A DNA stretch of 64,000 bases from Allobosea sp. (GCF_030695125.1 NZ_JAUYTP010000030.1:1-64000), one strand, 5' to 3'; positions 1 through 8,535 are shown, counted from the stretch's first letter. A program made the numbers and translations. The notes: generated by a model from the sequence alone, not told the origin.

Positions 1-1374
1 ATTGGTCTGGAAGGCGATGTCGTCGATGACGCGGATGATGTCGGAGATCTTCGTCGAGGCGCTCTCGATCCGCGACATCGCGTCGACGGCCTGGCCGGCG
101 ATGGCGCCGCCGTTCTGCGCCGCCTTCATCGCCTCGTCGGCAACGGTCGCCGCCTGGCGCGAGGCCTGGGCGGTGGCCTTCACCGAGGCGGCGAGTTCTT
201 CGGTCGTCGCCGCGGTCTCTTCCAGCGAGGAGGCCTGCTCCTCGGTGCGCTTGGACAGGTCGTCGGCGCCCGTGTTGATCTCGCGGGCCGCCAGGCCGAC
301 ATCGGCCGTCGTCGCCTGGATGGTCTTGACCGTCGCGGACAGGCGATCGACCGTGGCGTTGAAATCGTCGCGCAGCTTGGCGTATTCGGCCGGGATGGGC
401 GCCTCGATGCGATGTGTCAGGTTGCCGTCCGACAGATGGGCGAGGCCCGTGGCGATCGCGCCGACGACCCTTTCAAGGTCCTGTGCCTGCTGCATGCGCT
501 GCTGCGCGGCCAGCTGGCGCTGCTCCTCGGTCGAGCGCCGGTTCTCGTCCATCATGCCGGCCTGTGTCTGAGCCTCGGCTTCGAGGCGCTCCTTTTCGAT
601 GGCGGCGCTGCGCAGGACATCGACCGCCCCCGCCATCTCGGCGAATTCGCCGCTGCGGAAAGTCGGGACGGCCGAGACGAGATCGCCGGTGGCGAGACGC
701 TCCATCGCCGCCTTGAGGCTGCCGAGCGGCTTCATCATCCGGCGCACCAGCAGGAACAGCGCCAGGCCGGCGGCCGCTGCGATCAGCAGTCCGGCGATGA
801 CGTTGACGACGATCATCTCGCTGATGACGCTGACGAAATCCTGCTGCTTGATGCCGACGAAGAGGATGCCGACGACGCTGTTGTTGGATTTCTGGATGAT
901 CGGCTCGTAGATCGTGAAGTAGGGCTGGCCCAGAATGTCAGCCGCGCCCGAATAGGTGGCGCGCTGCTTGAGCACGGTGTCGTAGGCCACCCCCGCCGCC
1001 AGCTTTGTGCCGACCGCGCGCGTCCCGTCGGGCCGCTGCACATTGGTCGCCACCCGGACGTCGCCCATGAAGATCGTCGCAACGCTGCCGGCAAGCGCCT
1101 TGACCTTGTCGACGGCGGCGAAGTTGCCGTTGATCAGCTCGTTGCCGAAATAGAGCTTGTCGCCCTCCAGCCGGGGCTCCCCCTTCGCCGCGACGAGGTC
1201 CCGCAGCAGGTTGATGTTGACGGTGAGGTCGTTCTGGGCGCGCTCGCGCATGGCGGCTTCCGTCGCCCGCAGGGAGACCAGCACCGAGGCGGCCACGGCC
1301 AATCCGACGAAGATCACGCCGAGAACGGCGAGACGGGTGGCAAAGGGCAGACGAAACGACAGGAGTTTTTTCAT
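1..1374 (-). CDS. Methyl-accepting chemotaxis protein, 3' end cut by window edge
   Basis: Inner-membrane chemoreceptor that would signal to CheA/CheW. Read on the minus strand from ATG 1374: a short cytoplasmic start (MKKLLSFRLPFATRLAVLGV) leads into a first membrane helix (about residues 10-30), a periplasmic Cache-type sensing region (about 35-170, containing GILFVGIKQQ), a second helix (about 175-197), HAMP segments with MKPLGSLKAAMERLATGDL, and the start of the signalling coiled coil. The frame is open to base 1, where it reads VIDDIAFQTN, the beginning of the conserved hairpin tip. 458 codons are visible and perhaps 100-200 are missing. The ligand cannot be read. A perfect FNR/FixK-like box lies about 210 bp upstream of the start. 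Confidence 0.95.
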   Translation of the reverse strand, partial: MKKLLSFRLPFATRLAVLGVIFVGLAVAASVLVSLRATEAAMRERAQNDLTVNINLLRDLVAAKGEPRLEGDKLYFGNELINGNFAAVDKVKALAGSVATIFMGDVRVATNVQRPDGTRAVGTKLAAGVAYDTVLKQRATYSGAADILGQPYFTIYEPIIQKSNNSVVGILFVGIKQQDFVSVISEMIVVNVIAGLLIAAAAGLALFLLVRRMMKPLGSLKAAMERLATGDLVSAVPTFRSGEFAEMAGAVDVLRSAAIEKERLEAEAQTQAGMMDENRRSTEEQRQLAAQQRMQQAQDLERVVGAIATGLAHLSDGNLTHRIEAPIPAEYAKLRDDFNATVDRLSATVKTIQATTADVGLAAREINTGADDLSKRTEEQASSLEETAATTEELAASVKATAQASRQAATVADEAMKAAQNGGAIAGQAVDAMSRIESASTKISDIIRVIDDIAFQTN

Positions 1375-1904
1375 GAAGACAGCCTGGGTTGGAAGCGGCG
1401 TCGACCCACGGGGCGTTCTGTGCAGCACAGAGCCTGGCCGTCATGAGACGGCGCCGGTTTCACCTTCGAGCGCGGGGCGCGCATCAATGAACAAAAGGAC
1501 GAAAATGGGAGGCCAGTTGGTCTACCGGACCGTCCCGAGCGCCCTGCACTTGGCATGCCGCAGCGCCCTTCGTCCGATCTTGGAATTGATCTAGATCAAA
1601 TCGATGAACAATCACTTAAATTGCAACCTATCGGCGATCTGTCCGGATTCTAAGCGGTGACTGCTATGTTTTTACTCACCACCCCCGGACCGGGTCGTCG
1701 GCCGTGACGACCCCGCACCGTCCTTCAGCAATCTGTTGCGGATAGATCACAACGGCGGCGCGACATATTTTCGCCGCATCGCGTTCACCCCGCGGACATG
1801 CGATAGGGCTTGAAGGTCGTGATCGGCGTGACGCATGGAACGTCGACGCCGTTTCGCCGTTCATCAGCCACATCCGCAAGACCAATAAAGCAGAGCCCAA
1901 CTTC
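1375..1904. other. 530-bp divergent intergenic region
   Basis: Lies between the divergently transcribed chemoreceptor and the first L,D-transpeptidase. No convincing gene was found; the short open frames here lack family features. The stretch around 1580-1680 is clearly more AT-rich than its surroundings and contains the FNR/FixK-like box. It probably carries promoters for both genes, but I could not assign -35/-10 elements with confidence. Confidence 0.6.
1586..1599. promoter_or_regulatory. Perfect FNR/FixK-type binding site
   Basis: The sequence TTGATCTAGATCAA matches the established FNR/FixK/Anr consensus TTGAT-N4-ATCAA at every fixed base, and the central CTAG makes it fully palindromic. 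It sits 212 bp upstream of the chemoreceptor ATG (minus strand) and 306 bp upstream of the L,D-transpeptidase ATG (plus strand). Oxygen- or redox-responsive control of one or both genes is inferred. Which one depends on transcription starts that cannot be read here. Confidence 0.7.
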
Positions 1905-2675
1905 ATGTCCGTTGTCTCGTCCGTCGCCAGCCATCTTCCATCTGCTCTCGCGCGTCCGACGCGGCGACTGACTATTCTGATGATGCCGCTTGCGCTGGCC
2001 GCGTGCGTTTCGGGACCGCAGCAACCCTATGAGGTGGCGCGCGCTCCCGGCTTCAGCGTCAGCGCCGAATACCTGGCGATGTATGGCGAGCGTCCCGACG
2101 AACAGTTCCCGCTGCCGGCGACCGACATCTCCGAAGTCGATCCCCGCTTCCTGCGCCGCGAGGTCTCCTATCCGACGCGCGAGCAGCCAGGCACGATCAT
2201 CGTCGATACGGACAACAAGTTCCTCTATCTCGTCCGCGAGAACGGCCGCGCGATCCGCTACGGCATCGGCGTCGGCAAGCAGGGCATGTCCTGGCGTGGG
2301 CGTGCCACCATCGCCCGCAAGGCCGCCTGGCCGCGCTGGACGCCGACGGCCGCGATGATCGCACGCGACCCCGAGAAGAACGGCCCGTGGGCCGGCGGGA
2401 TGGAATCGGGCCTCGACAACCCGCTCGGCGCCCGGGCGCTTTATCTTTACCAGGGCAATCGCGACACGCTCTACCGCATTCACGGCACGACGGAGCCCTG
2501 GTCGATCGGCCAGTCGGTTTCGAGCGGCTGCATTCGCCTGTTCAACCAGGACATCATCGATCTGCACAGCAGGGTGCCGACCGGCACGACGGTGGTGGTC
2601 TTGAACCGCGGACAATTGCTCACGCCCCAGCCCGGCGAAAGCTTTGACGAATTTGCCGCGGTGGACGGTATCTGA
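1905..2675 (+). CDS. L,D-transpeptidase (YkuD), putative lipoprotein
   Basis: Peptidoglycan-modifying enzyme of the YkuD family, which makes 3-3 crosslinks or attaches proteins to the wall through a cysteine nucleophile. The 256-residue product has an N-terminal hydrophobic segment ending in a lipobox-like LAAC (Cys34), so lipid anchoring facing the periplasm is likely. The catalytic domain starts near GTIIVDTDNKFLYLV and carries the family signature: His193 in YRIHGT and Cys209 in SSGCIRL. Arg211 also fits the conserved pattern. A second enzyme of the same family lies 1 kb downstream in convergent orientation. The physiological role (crosslinking or anchoring) cannot be told from sequence. 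Confidence 0.93.
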   Translation: MSVVSSVASHLPSALARPTRRLTILMMPLALAACVSGPQQPYEVARAPGFSVSAEYLAMYGERPDEQFPLPATDISEVDPRFLRREVSYPTREQPGTIIVDTDNKFLYLVRENGRAIRYGIGVGKQGMSWRGRATIARKAAWPRWTPTAAMIARDPEKNGPWAGGMESGLDNPLGARALYLYQGNRDTLYRIHGTTEPWSIGQSVSSGCIRLFNQDIIDLHSRVPTGTTVVVLNRGQLLTPQPGESFDEFAAVDGI

Positions 2676-2802
2676 GGTCCAGATCCGGTTTATCGGCGTT
2701 CTGGGATGGTGGCCCTGCCCGCCGCCTTGATACCGTCATAACCAGCCACCACCTCTTGTGCGGCGGCGCATCCGCGCCGTCCAACGATGAGAGGAGATGA
2801 CG

Positions 2803-3585
2803 ATGACGCCGCAAGAACGCGACGTGATCGCCGGGATTTTCGATCGCCTGAAACAGGCGGCCAACCAGCCCCGCGACCCCGAGGCTGAAAACTTCATCGC
2901 GCAGCGCCTGCGCGAGCAGCCCTATGCTCCCTATGCGATGGCGCAGGCGGTCTATGTCCAGGAGACCGCGCTGACCAACCTGCAGGCTCAGGTTGAGGAG
3001 TTGCAGACACAGCTGCGCGACCTGCAGAGCCGTCCGGCCGAGGCGCCCGCACCCGCTGGCGGCTTCCTCTCGGGGATCTTCGGCGGCGGCGCACAACCGT
3101 CGGCGCGGCCGCGCTCGGTGCCCTCCTTCCCGCCGCGTTCGCAGGAAGGGGCCTCGCCCGCATGGGCCGGGCAACAGCAGCCCGGCTCCGCGATGCAGGC
3201 CGTTCCGGGCGGTCAGCCCGCTCCCGGCGCACAGCCTGGTCCCTGGTCCAACCAGGGGGCACAGCAGCAGGCTCCCGGGCGGGGCGGCTTCATGGCCACC
3301 GCCTTGACCACGGCGGCGGGCGTCGCCGGCGGCATGGTCGTCGGCAGCATGCTGGCCAATGCCTTTGGCGGTGGTTCGGCCAAGGCTGCGGAAGCCAAGC
3401 CCGCCGACGCTGCGGCCGGGACACCGGCCGGGGAAGCTGCGGCGAACACCGAGCAGGCCGGCTACGACGATGGGTCGTCCAATGCCGGGAACTACCAGCA
3501 GGCCGCCTATCCGGAGCCTGCCGATGCCGGCTATGACGACGGCTCGAGCGGGTTCGACGGCGGCGACGACGACAGCTGGGCCTGA
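2803..3585 (+). CDS. DUF2076 family protein
   Basis: Uncharacterised family (DUF2076) common in Hyphomicrobiales. The N-terminal 80 residues are helical and conserved-looking (MTPQERDVIAGIFDRLKQAA, then a coiled coil LQAQVEELQTQLRDLQ). A low-complexity region rich in Pro, Gly, Ala and Gln follows, then a glycine-zipper-like hydrophobic patch (TAAGVAGGMVVGSMLANAFGGG) and an acidic tail rich in Asp, Gly and Ser. An ATG also exists at 2797, but GAGGAG at 2791-2796 abuts it directly. With six bases of spacing the ATG at 2803 is the better start. No signal peptide is evident. The function is unknown; being flanked by two L,D-transpeptidases suggests an envelope role. Confidence 0.85.
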   Translation: MTPQERDVIAGIFDRLKQAANQPRDPEAENFIAQRLREQPYAPYAMAQAVYVQETALTNLQAQVEELQTQLRDLQSRPAEAPAPAGGFLSGIFGGGAQPSARPRSVPSFPPRSQEGASPAWAGQQQPGSAMQAVPGGQPAPGAQPGPWSNQGAQQQAPGRGGFMATALTTAAGVAGGMVVGSMLANAFGGGSAKAAEAKPADAAAGTPAGEAAANTEQAGYDDGSSNAGNYQQAAYPEPADAGYDDGSSGFDGGDDDSWA

Positions 3586-3625
3586 TCCCGCGATCGGCCT
3601 CTGCCACCCTCCGCACAAATAAGAA

Positions 3626-3656
3626 ACCCGCCCGGCGCGAGCCGGGCGGGTCTTTT
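3626..3656. terminator. Intrinsic terminator, probably bidirectional
   Basis: A perfect 11-bp stem (3626-3636 with 3641-3651) around a GCGA loop is followed by CTTTTC on the plus strand and preceded by AAGAAA, which gives a T-rich run on the minus strand. It lies between the convergent DUF2076 gene and second L,D-transpeptidase gene and can serve both. Confidence 0.88.
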
Positions 3657-3699
3657 CATGGCGATGGCGCCAGCGCCGACGGCGGCAGCCGTTATGCGG

Positions 3700-4515
3700 T
3701 TAGATCACCAGCACCTTCGCGCCGACGCGCACGCGCTCATACAAATCGGTGACGTCGTCATTGGTCATCCGGATGCAGCCGGAGGACACGGCCTGGCCGA
3801 TCGTGTGCGGCTCGTTGGTGCCGTGGATGCGGTAGAGCGAGGAGCCGAGATAGAGCGCGCGCGCGCCCATCGGGTTTTCGGGGCCGCCCGGCATGAAGCG
3901 CGGCAGATCGGGCCGGCGCTTGAGCATCTCGGGCGGCGGGGTCCAGGTCGGCCACTCGGCCTTGCGGCTGACGGATTTCATGCCGGCCCAGGAGAACCCC
4001 GGACGCCCGACGCCGATGCCGTAGCGCAGTGCCCGGCCGCCCGGCTGCACCAGGAAGAGGAAGCGTTGCGGCGTGTCGATGATGATCGTGCCCGGCTTGT
4101 GCGGGCCGCCATAGGCGACCTCCTGCTTGTGGAAGCGCGGGTCGATGACGCGTTCGATCGGACGTTCCATCTCGATCGGCTGGCCCAGCGCCGCGACGCG
4201 TCCCGGAGACCTCTGCTGCCCCCTCGCCTGCTCGAAAGGATCGGCCTCGTAGCCGGCCTGCGGCCGGGCGCTGCGGCCATAGGCGGAGTAGCCGCCCGGC
4301 CGGTTGTAGACGGCGGCGCCGCGCCCTTGCGACCCAGGATCGCGCCCGGTCATCAGCAGTTCGATGAAGCCGCCGCCATATTGGCCGCGGGCCGTCGAGG
4401 CTGTCATCATCGGATCGACCTGAGCGGGATAGGCGTAGCTCTGCGCCAGGGCCGGACCGGAAGCGGCCAGCACAACCGCGAGTGTGAACAGCGGGAAGCA
4501 GAGGACCGGACGCAT
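3700..4515 (-). CDS. L,D-transpeptidase (YkuD), secreted
   Basis: Second YkuD-family peptidoglycan L,D-transpeptidase. The start at 4515 gives MRPVLCFPLFTLAVVLAASG with an ALAQS cleavage region, a clear Sec signal peptide, and a 271-residue product. The frame is open about 100 bases further upstream, but those residues (MRGLVEHSRD...) look non-native. The catalytic domain begins around FHKQEVAYGGPHKPGTIIID and ends with YRIHGTNEPHTIGQAVSSGC, then IRM, which contains the His and Cys of the family signature. It resembles the enzyme at 1905-2675 throughout the catalytic half (for example RYGIGVG, NPMGARALYL versus NPLGARALYL), so they are paralogues. The linker at 30-110 is Gly/Arg/Tyr-rich and probably disordered. 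Confidence 0.93.
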   Translation of the reverse strand: MRPVLCFPLFTLAVVLAASGPALAQSYAYPAQVDPMMTASTARGQYGGGFIELLMTGRDPGSQGRGAAVYNRPGGYSAYGRSARPQAGYEADPFEQARGQQRSPGRVAALGQPIEMERPIERVIDPRFHKQEVAYGGPHKPGTIIIDTPQRFLFLVQPGGRALRYGIGVGRPGFSWAGMKSVSRKAEWPTWTPPPEMLKRRPDLPRFMPGGPENPMGARALYLGSSLYRIHGTNEPHTIGQAVSSGCIRMTNDDVTDLYERVRVGAKVLVI

Positions 4516-4703
4516 GACGCAACTCTTTCGACATCGACTGCCGAGAGCATGCCGGGATGTCTTAAAAGGAATGGTGAATCGTGGATTCGCGTCGCGCGAA
4601 TGCTCAACCAAACCACGCAATTCGCGGAATTAACCTTATCGCCATGCCAACGGACAGGGTGAACGAACCCTTGCGCAGCCGCCCCGAGAGCGATCCGCGG
4701 CGC

Positions 4704-6131
4704 TCAGCGCCTCCGGCTGCGCCGCGCCGCCCACCAGAGCCACAGGAGCGTTCGCCAGCGCGCGACGTCGCAGGCGAGGATGACGGCGACATAGACGAGC
4801 GCGCCCAGCCCGACCTGAAGCGTCAGTTCGGCTGCAGCGGGCAGCCGACCCTGCAGCGGTGCAATCGCCAGCGCCATCGCGGTGACCGCGAGCAGGATCG
4901 CCCCGCCGTCCCGCAGCGAGGGCCTTACCGGCAGGATTCGCAGCGCCGCCGTTGCGGTGATGGCCAGCACCAGCAGGAGCGCCACGCTCTGCGCCACGGC
5001 ATAGATGGTCGGCGGCGACGCGGCGAAGACGAACACGATCGCGCCATTCGCGGCCAGGCCCGCGACCGCCGCCAGCGTGGCGACGAGCGTGCGCTTCTCC
5101 AGCAGGAAGGCCGGATACAGCCCGGCCTGGAAGATCGTCAGAGCGACGAAGCCCGGCAGCAGCAACGCCATGTAGGCGGAGAAGCGGCCCTGGAAACTCG
5201 GCGGCACCAGCAGCCGGTCGAAGGCGGGCAGCGCCAGCGCAAAGCCGACCGCGGCCGGCAACGCCACGGCGAGCACGATGGTCAGATTGGCGGCGATGCG
5301 CTTTTGCGCCGCGCGCCGGCCGCGCGTCTCGTCAAGGCGGAGCACCTCGCGCAGGAGAATGATCTCGAGCGTGGCGCCCAGCGTGCCGAACAGGCGCAGC
5401 CCCATATCCGAGGCGAGCGAGAAATAGCCGGCCTCGGCAAAGCCATGCGCGCCCGCGACGAGCGAACGGTTCAGCAGCGGCATCAGCGAGTAGATCGCGT
5501 TGCCCGCGACGATGGGCAGGGCATATTTCGCGAAGGTCCAGGCGAGGTCGCGCCTGGCCGCCGTCACCGACAGGGGCGCATCGGCGAGGCGCCGGCGCAC
5601 CGAGATCAGCGCGACCGCGGCGCTGAGCAGCCCGCCCAGCAGCACCACGGTCGGATCGCGCGTCAGCCAGGCGCCGCCGACCATCAGGATCAGCGCCAGC
5701 ACGTTCTTGACGATCACCAGCCGGGCATAGGCCGCATCGAGGAAGCGCGCCCGCGCGATCGCGCCATGATAGTCGAACAGGCCGGCGCCGATGCCGGCGA
5801 GCACCGAGGCCGCCAGCATCATCGCCGGCATGCGGAAATCCACGCCGGCTGCGATCGCCGCCACCAGCAGCGCGCAGAGCGTCATGCTGACCCCGGCGAC
5901 GAGGAGGTCCAGCGTGGCGCGGATCTCGGGCTGGCTCTCGCGCGTCCCCAGCGAATAAAACCGCACCGCCGATAGCTTGAGCCAGTCGAGCATCGCGGTG
6001 TTGACGAGGACGATGATAGCGGCGCCGATGGCGTAGCGGCCGAACGCCTCCGGGCCGAGGAAAAACGCGATCAGCAGCCCGAGGACGAAGTTCAGGCCCG
6101 CATTGATGACGAAAGGCAGTAGAACCGTCAT
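4704..6131 (-). CDS. Polysaccharide/lipopolysaccharide flippase-like membrane protein (MOP superfamily)
   Basis: A 475-residue polytopic protein, hydrophobic almost throughout with about 12-14 membrane helices, starting MTVLLPFVINAGLNFVLGLL and ending in a basic cytoplasmic tail (WWAARRSRRR). The N-terminal pattern (LGPEAFGRYAIGAAIIVLVN) is typical of Wzx-like O-antigen or capsule repeat-unit flippases, which move undecaprenyl-linked sugars across the inner membrane. No glycosyltransferase or polymerase gene lies nearby, so the substrate is unknown and the gene stands outside any visible polysaccharide cluster. Family assignment is good; the exact transport function is inferred. Confidence 0.82.
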   Translation of the reverse strand: MTVLLPFVINAGLNFVLGLLIAFFLGPEAFGRYAIGAAIIVLVNTAMLDWLKLSAVRFYSLGTRESQPEIRATLDLLVAGVSMTLCALLVAAIAAGVDFRMPAMMLAASVLAGIGAGLFDYHGAIARARFLDAAYARLVIVKNVLALILMVGGAWLTRDPTVVLLGGLLSAAVALISVRRRLADAPLSVTAARRDLAWTFAKYALPIVAGNAIYSLMPLLNRSLVAGAHGFAEAGYFSLASDMGLRLFGTLGATLEIILLREVLRLDETRGRRAAQKRIAANLTIVLAVALPAAVGFALALPAFDRLLVPPSFQGRFSAYMALLLPGFVALTIFQAGLYPAFLLEKRTLVATLAAVAGLAANGAIVFVFAASPPTIYAVAQSVALLLVLAITATAALRILPVRPSLRDGGAILLAVTAMALAIAPLQGRLPAAAELTLQVGLGALVYVAVILACDVARWRTLLWLWWAARRSRRR

Positions 6132-6371
6132 CGCGTCTCCGTCATCGTCCGACGATGCCCTTTTCCGTCAGCAGCCACACCGGGCGACTCGCCTGCGAGC
6201 GCGATTGTCCTGAGGATCCGGCGTAGCGGGCCGGCGGCGCTTTTTGCAAGCACCGCCGGCATCTCGTCGGGAGGGCGCGGGGCGACGACCGTCGCCGGCC
6301 GCACGTAAGCGTTGAACCGGACGTGCTGATCTGCGTTGACGCCCGGGACCTTTGTCGAGCAAGGAGACAGC

Positions 6372-6815
6372 ATGAACACAGCGCCTCTTCATCGGCTTGT
6401 CTACACGTCTGTCTATCGCGCAGGGCGGGTCGACAACGCGCTCTCGGCGCTGCGCGCCATTCTGTCGACGTCGCGGAAGAACAACGAGGCCGCCAACGTG
6501 ACCGGCTATCTGATCTTCGACGGCGACAGCTTCATCCAGGTTCTCGAGGGCCCGCTGGCGGCGCTGGAGGCGACGATGGCGCGCATCGCAGCCGACGAGC
6601 GCCACCGCGACGTGTCGGTGCTGGGGACCCATCCCGCCGAGACACGCCTCTTCCGCGAATGGAAGATGGGCGGATATCGCCGGACGCCGCAGCAGGACCC
6701 GATCTTTGCCGCGCATGGCATCTCCGGCCAAATCGACCCCTCGAGGGTCGATTTCGAGACGGCGGTTTCGCTCGCGCAGGCGCTCAGCCTCGAAGAGGCC
6801 AAGCACACCCGGTAG
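6372..6815 (+). CDS. BLUF-domain blue-light sensor, short stand-alone form
   Basis: FAD-binding blue-light photoreceptor of the BLUF family, 147 residues. The flavin-site residues are present: Tyr11 in LVYTS, Asn38 in SRKNNEAANVTG and Gln56 in FIQVLEG; REWKMGG holds the Trp/Met region near the end of the core. AAGGAG at 6361-6366, six bases before ATG 6372, sets the start; an upstream in-frame ATG at 6336 has no such site. About 45 residues follow the core, probably capping helices. No effector domain is fused, so the output must go through a partner protein. The gene is followed by an acetyltransferase and a transporter on the same strand. Confidence 0.93.
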   Translation: MNTAPLHRLVYTSVYRAGRVDNALSALRAILSTSRKNNEAANVTGYLIFDGDSFIQVLEGPLAALEATMARIAADERHRDVSVLGTHPAETRLFREWKMGGYRRTPQQDPIFAAHGISGQIDPSRVDFETAVSLAQALSLEEAKHTR

Positions 6816-6907
6816 CAGCCTGCAGCCACCGCATGCGCTGCCCGAATGCGACGCGGCGTCGAAGGCCGCTATCCGCCGCCCGCCGGTCCGTCTATTGCGG
6901 AGCGGCC

Positions 6908-7426
6908 ATGAACACCGCCCATCCCGAGATCCGCCCCGCGCGCGACGATGACTCCGAGCCGCTCGCGCGGCTGATCGCGGCGTGCTTTGCCGAGTACCCC
7001 AACTGCGCATTCGTCTGGGACGAATTCCCGGAACTGCGGGCGCCCGCCAGCCATTTCGCGGCCAAGGGCGGCCGGCTCTGGATCGTCGACGGCCCCGATG
7101 GCGGCATTGCCGGCTCGCTGGCCGCGACGCCGCTCCCCGAGCAGAACGCCGTCGAGATCACCAAGGTCTATGCCGCGCCGGCGTTTCGCGGCAGCGGGCT
7201 GGCGCAGGCGTTGTTTGCCGAGGCGCTGGCCTTCGCGCAGGCCGGCGGCCACAGCGAGATGATGCTGTGGTCGGATACGCGGTTTGCGCGCGGGCATCGC
7301 TTCTACGAGAAGCTCGGCTTCCGGCGCTGGCCCGGCGAGCGCTATCTCGCCGACGTCTCGGCGACCTGGGAGTATCATTTCCGGCTGAGCCTGGCGGGCC
7401 AGCCTGTCAGCCCTGCGCCGCGATGA
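6908..7426 (+). CDS. GNAT family N-acetyltransferase
   Basis: Predicted acetyl-CoA-dependent N-acetyltransferase of 172 residues. The GNAT fold is visible: N-terminal IRPARDDDSEPLARLIAACF, a central strand VEITKVYAAPAFRGSGLAQA that contains the acetyl-CoA pyrophosphate loop (RGSGLA, a variant of Q/RxxGxG/A), and the C-terminal MMLWSDTRFARGHRFYEKLG, then FRR, which matches the usual FYEKLGF motif. The substrate is unknown. The stop codon overlaps the start of the next gene by four bases (ATGA), implying coupled translation with the EamA transporter. Confidence 0.9.
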   Translation: MNTAHPEIRPARDDDSEPLARLIAACFAEYPNCAFVWDEFPELRAPASHFAAKGGRLWIVDGPDGGIAGSLAATPLPEQNAVEITKVYAAPAFRGSGLAQALFAEALAFAQAGGHSEMMLWSDTRFARGHRFYEKLGFRRWPGERYLADVSATWEYHFRLSLAGQPVSPAPR

Positions 7427-8268
7427 GCGTCGGGCCGGCGCTGCGCGCGCTTCTGGGCATTGCGCTCCTCACCGTCATGGATGCGGTGGTGAAGGCGCAG
7501 ATGCAGGAACACCCGTTCATCGTGGCGCTGTTCATGCGCTTCGCCATGGGCGGAATCTGCGCGCTCGCGGTGCTGGCGATCGTGCGCCCGCCGACGCCGA
7601 CGCGCGCGAGCCTGATCGGCAACAGCATCCGCGTGCCGGTGGTGGTGCTGACCGCAGGCAGCTTCTTCTATTCGCTCTCGGTGCTGCCTCTCGCGGAGGC
7701 GTTGACGCTCGCCTTCCTCGCGCCGGTCTTCGTGGCGCTGCTCGGCGCCCTGATGCTGAAGGAGCGCATGGATTCCCGCATCCTGCAGGCGCTCGGCTTC
7801 GGCGTTGCCGGCATGCTGGTGATGGTCTGGCCGCGGCTGCAGGGGCATGTCAGCGGCGCGGGACTCGGCGTCGCCGCGGCGCTGTTCTCGGCCGTGGCTT
7901 ACGCCTTCAACCTGATCCTGCTGCGGCGGATCGCGCAGAAGGAGCATCCGGCGGTCATCGTCGCGTTCCAGAACTGCGGGCCGGCGCTGGTTCTGGCGAT
8001 CCCGGCGGCGCTGAACTTCGTGCCCTTGAGCACGACCGACCTCCTGGTCTACCTCGTCGCCGGTATGCTCGGCGTCGCCGGGCATCTGACGCTGACCTCG
8101 GCCTTTGCGCGCGCCGAGGCGTCGCGGCTCGCCCCGCTCGAATACACCGCGCTGATCTGGGCGAGCCTGCTGGGCTATTTCGTCTTCGGCGAGGTGCCGC
8201 TGATCACGACCTATGCCGGCGCGGTGCTGATCGTCGCCGGCGCGATCGCGATCAGCCGGCGGGCGTAA
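7423..8268 (+). CDS. DMT/EamA family transporter
   Basis: Inner-membrane drug/metabolite transporter superfamily permease, 281 residues with about ten helices in two EamA repeats (roughly 1-135 and 145-281). The second repeat contains the typical ending APLEYTALIWASLLGYFVFG. The start at 7423 overlaps the acetyltransferase stop as ATGA and begins MSVGPALRALLGIALLTVMD; the frame is open further upstream only as a shadow of the acetyltransferase gene. The substrate cannot be read. The coupling with a GNAT enzyme suggests export of a small metabolite that the enzyme modifies, which is inference only. Confidence 0.9.
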   Translation: MSVGPALRALLGIALLTVMDAVVKAQMQEHPFIVALFMRFAMGGICALAVLAIVRPPTPTRASLIGNSIRVPVVVLTAGSFFYSLSVLPLAEALTLAFLAPVFVALLGALMLKERMDSRILQALGFGVAGMLVMVWPRLQGHVSGAGLGVAAALFSAVAYAFNLILLRRIAQKEHPAVIVAFQNCGPALVLAIPAALNFVPLSTTDLLVYLVAGMLGVAGHLTLTSAFARAEASRLAPLEYTALIWASLLGYFVFGEVPLITTYAGAVLIVAGAIAISRRA

Positions 8269-8405
8269 CCGCGCGGCGAGCGACTTTCCCACCCCTTCCC
8301 CGGTCGGGACGGGGCTGTGTCGTCATAACGCCATGCCTTCGTGGTCGAACGCCGGTCCAGACGCACGGTCCCGGCAGCGCCGTTCACCTTTCTGCAGCGT
8401 CAATT

Positions 8406-8434
8406 CTTGACTCTGGATGCCCCTGCGCCTATCT
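8406..8434 (+). promoter_or_regulatory. RpoH (sigma-32)-like promoter of groESL
   Basis: CTTGAC at 8406-8411 and CCTATCT at 8428-8434 with 16 bp between them match the alphaproteobacterial heat-shock promoter pattern (CTTG, then CYTATNT). The predicted transcription start falls just before the CIRCE element, as expected for a dually controlled groESL operon. Confidence 0.75.
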
Positions 8435-8446
8435 CCGCGCCATCGG

Positions 8447-8473
8447 TTGGCACTCACGGATCGAGACTGCTAA
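8447..8473 (+). promoter_or_regulatory. CIRCE operator (HrcA binding site)
   Basis: TTGGCACTC (8447-8455), nine bases, then GACTGCTAA (8465-8473). This matches the CIRCE consensus TTAGCACTC-N9-GAGTGCTAA with one mismatch in each arm. It lies 62 bp before the groES ATG and just after the sigma-32-like promoter. HrcA repression of groESL is therefore expected; hrcA itself is not in this window. Confidence 0.92.
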
Positions 8474-8535
8474 CAGATGCCCGCGCGGGCTGTTCAGAAG
8501 CCCGCATCGAATTTGTACGAGAGGAAGACAGAACC

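Noticed and set aside
412..1446. A 344-codon plus-strand frame over the left-edge chemoreceptor
   Set aside because: The minus strand encodes a receptor with recognised helices, HAMP and signalling region; the plus-strand product is unlike any protein.
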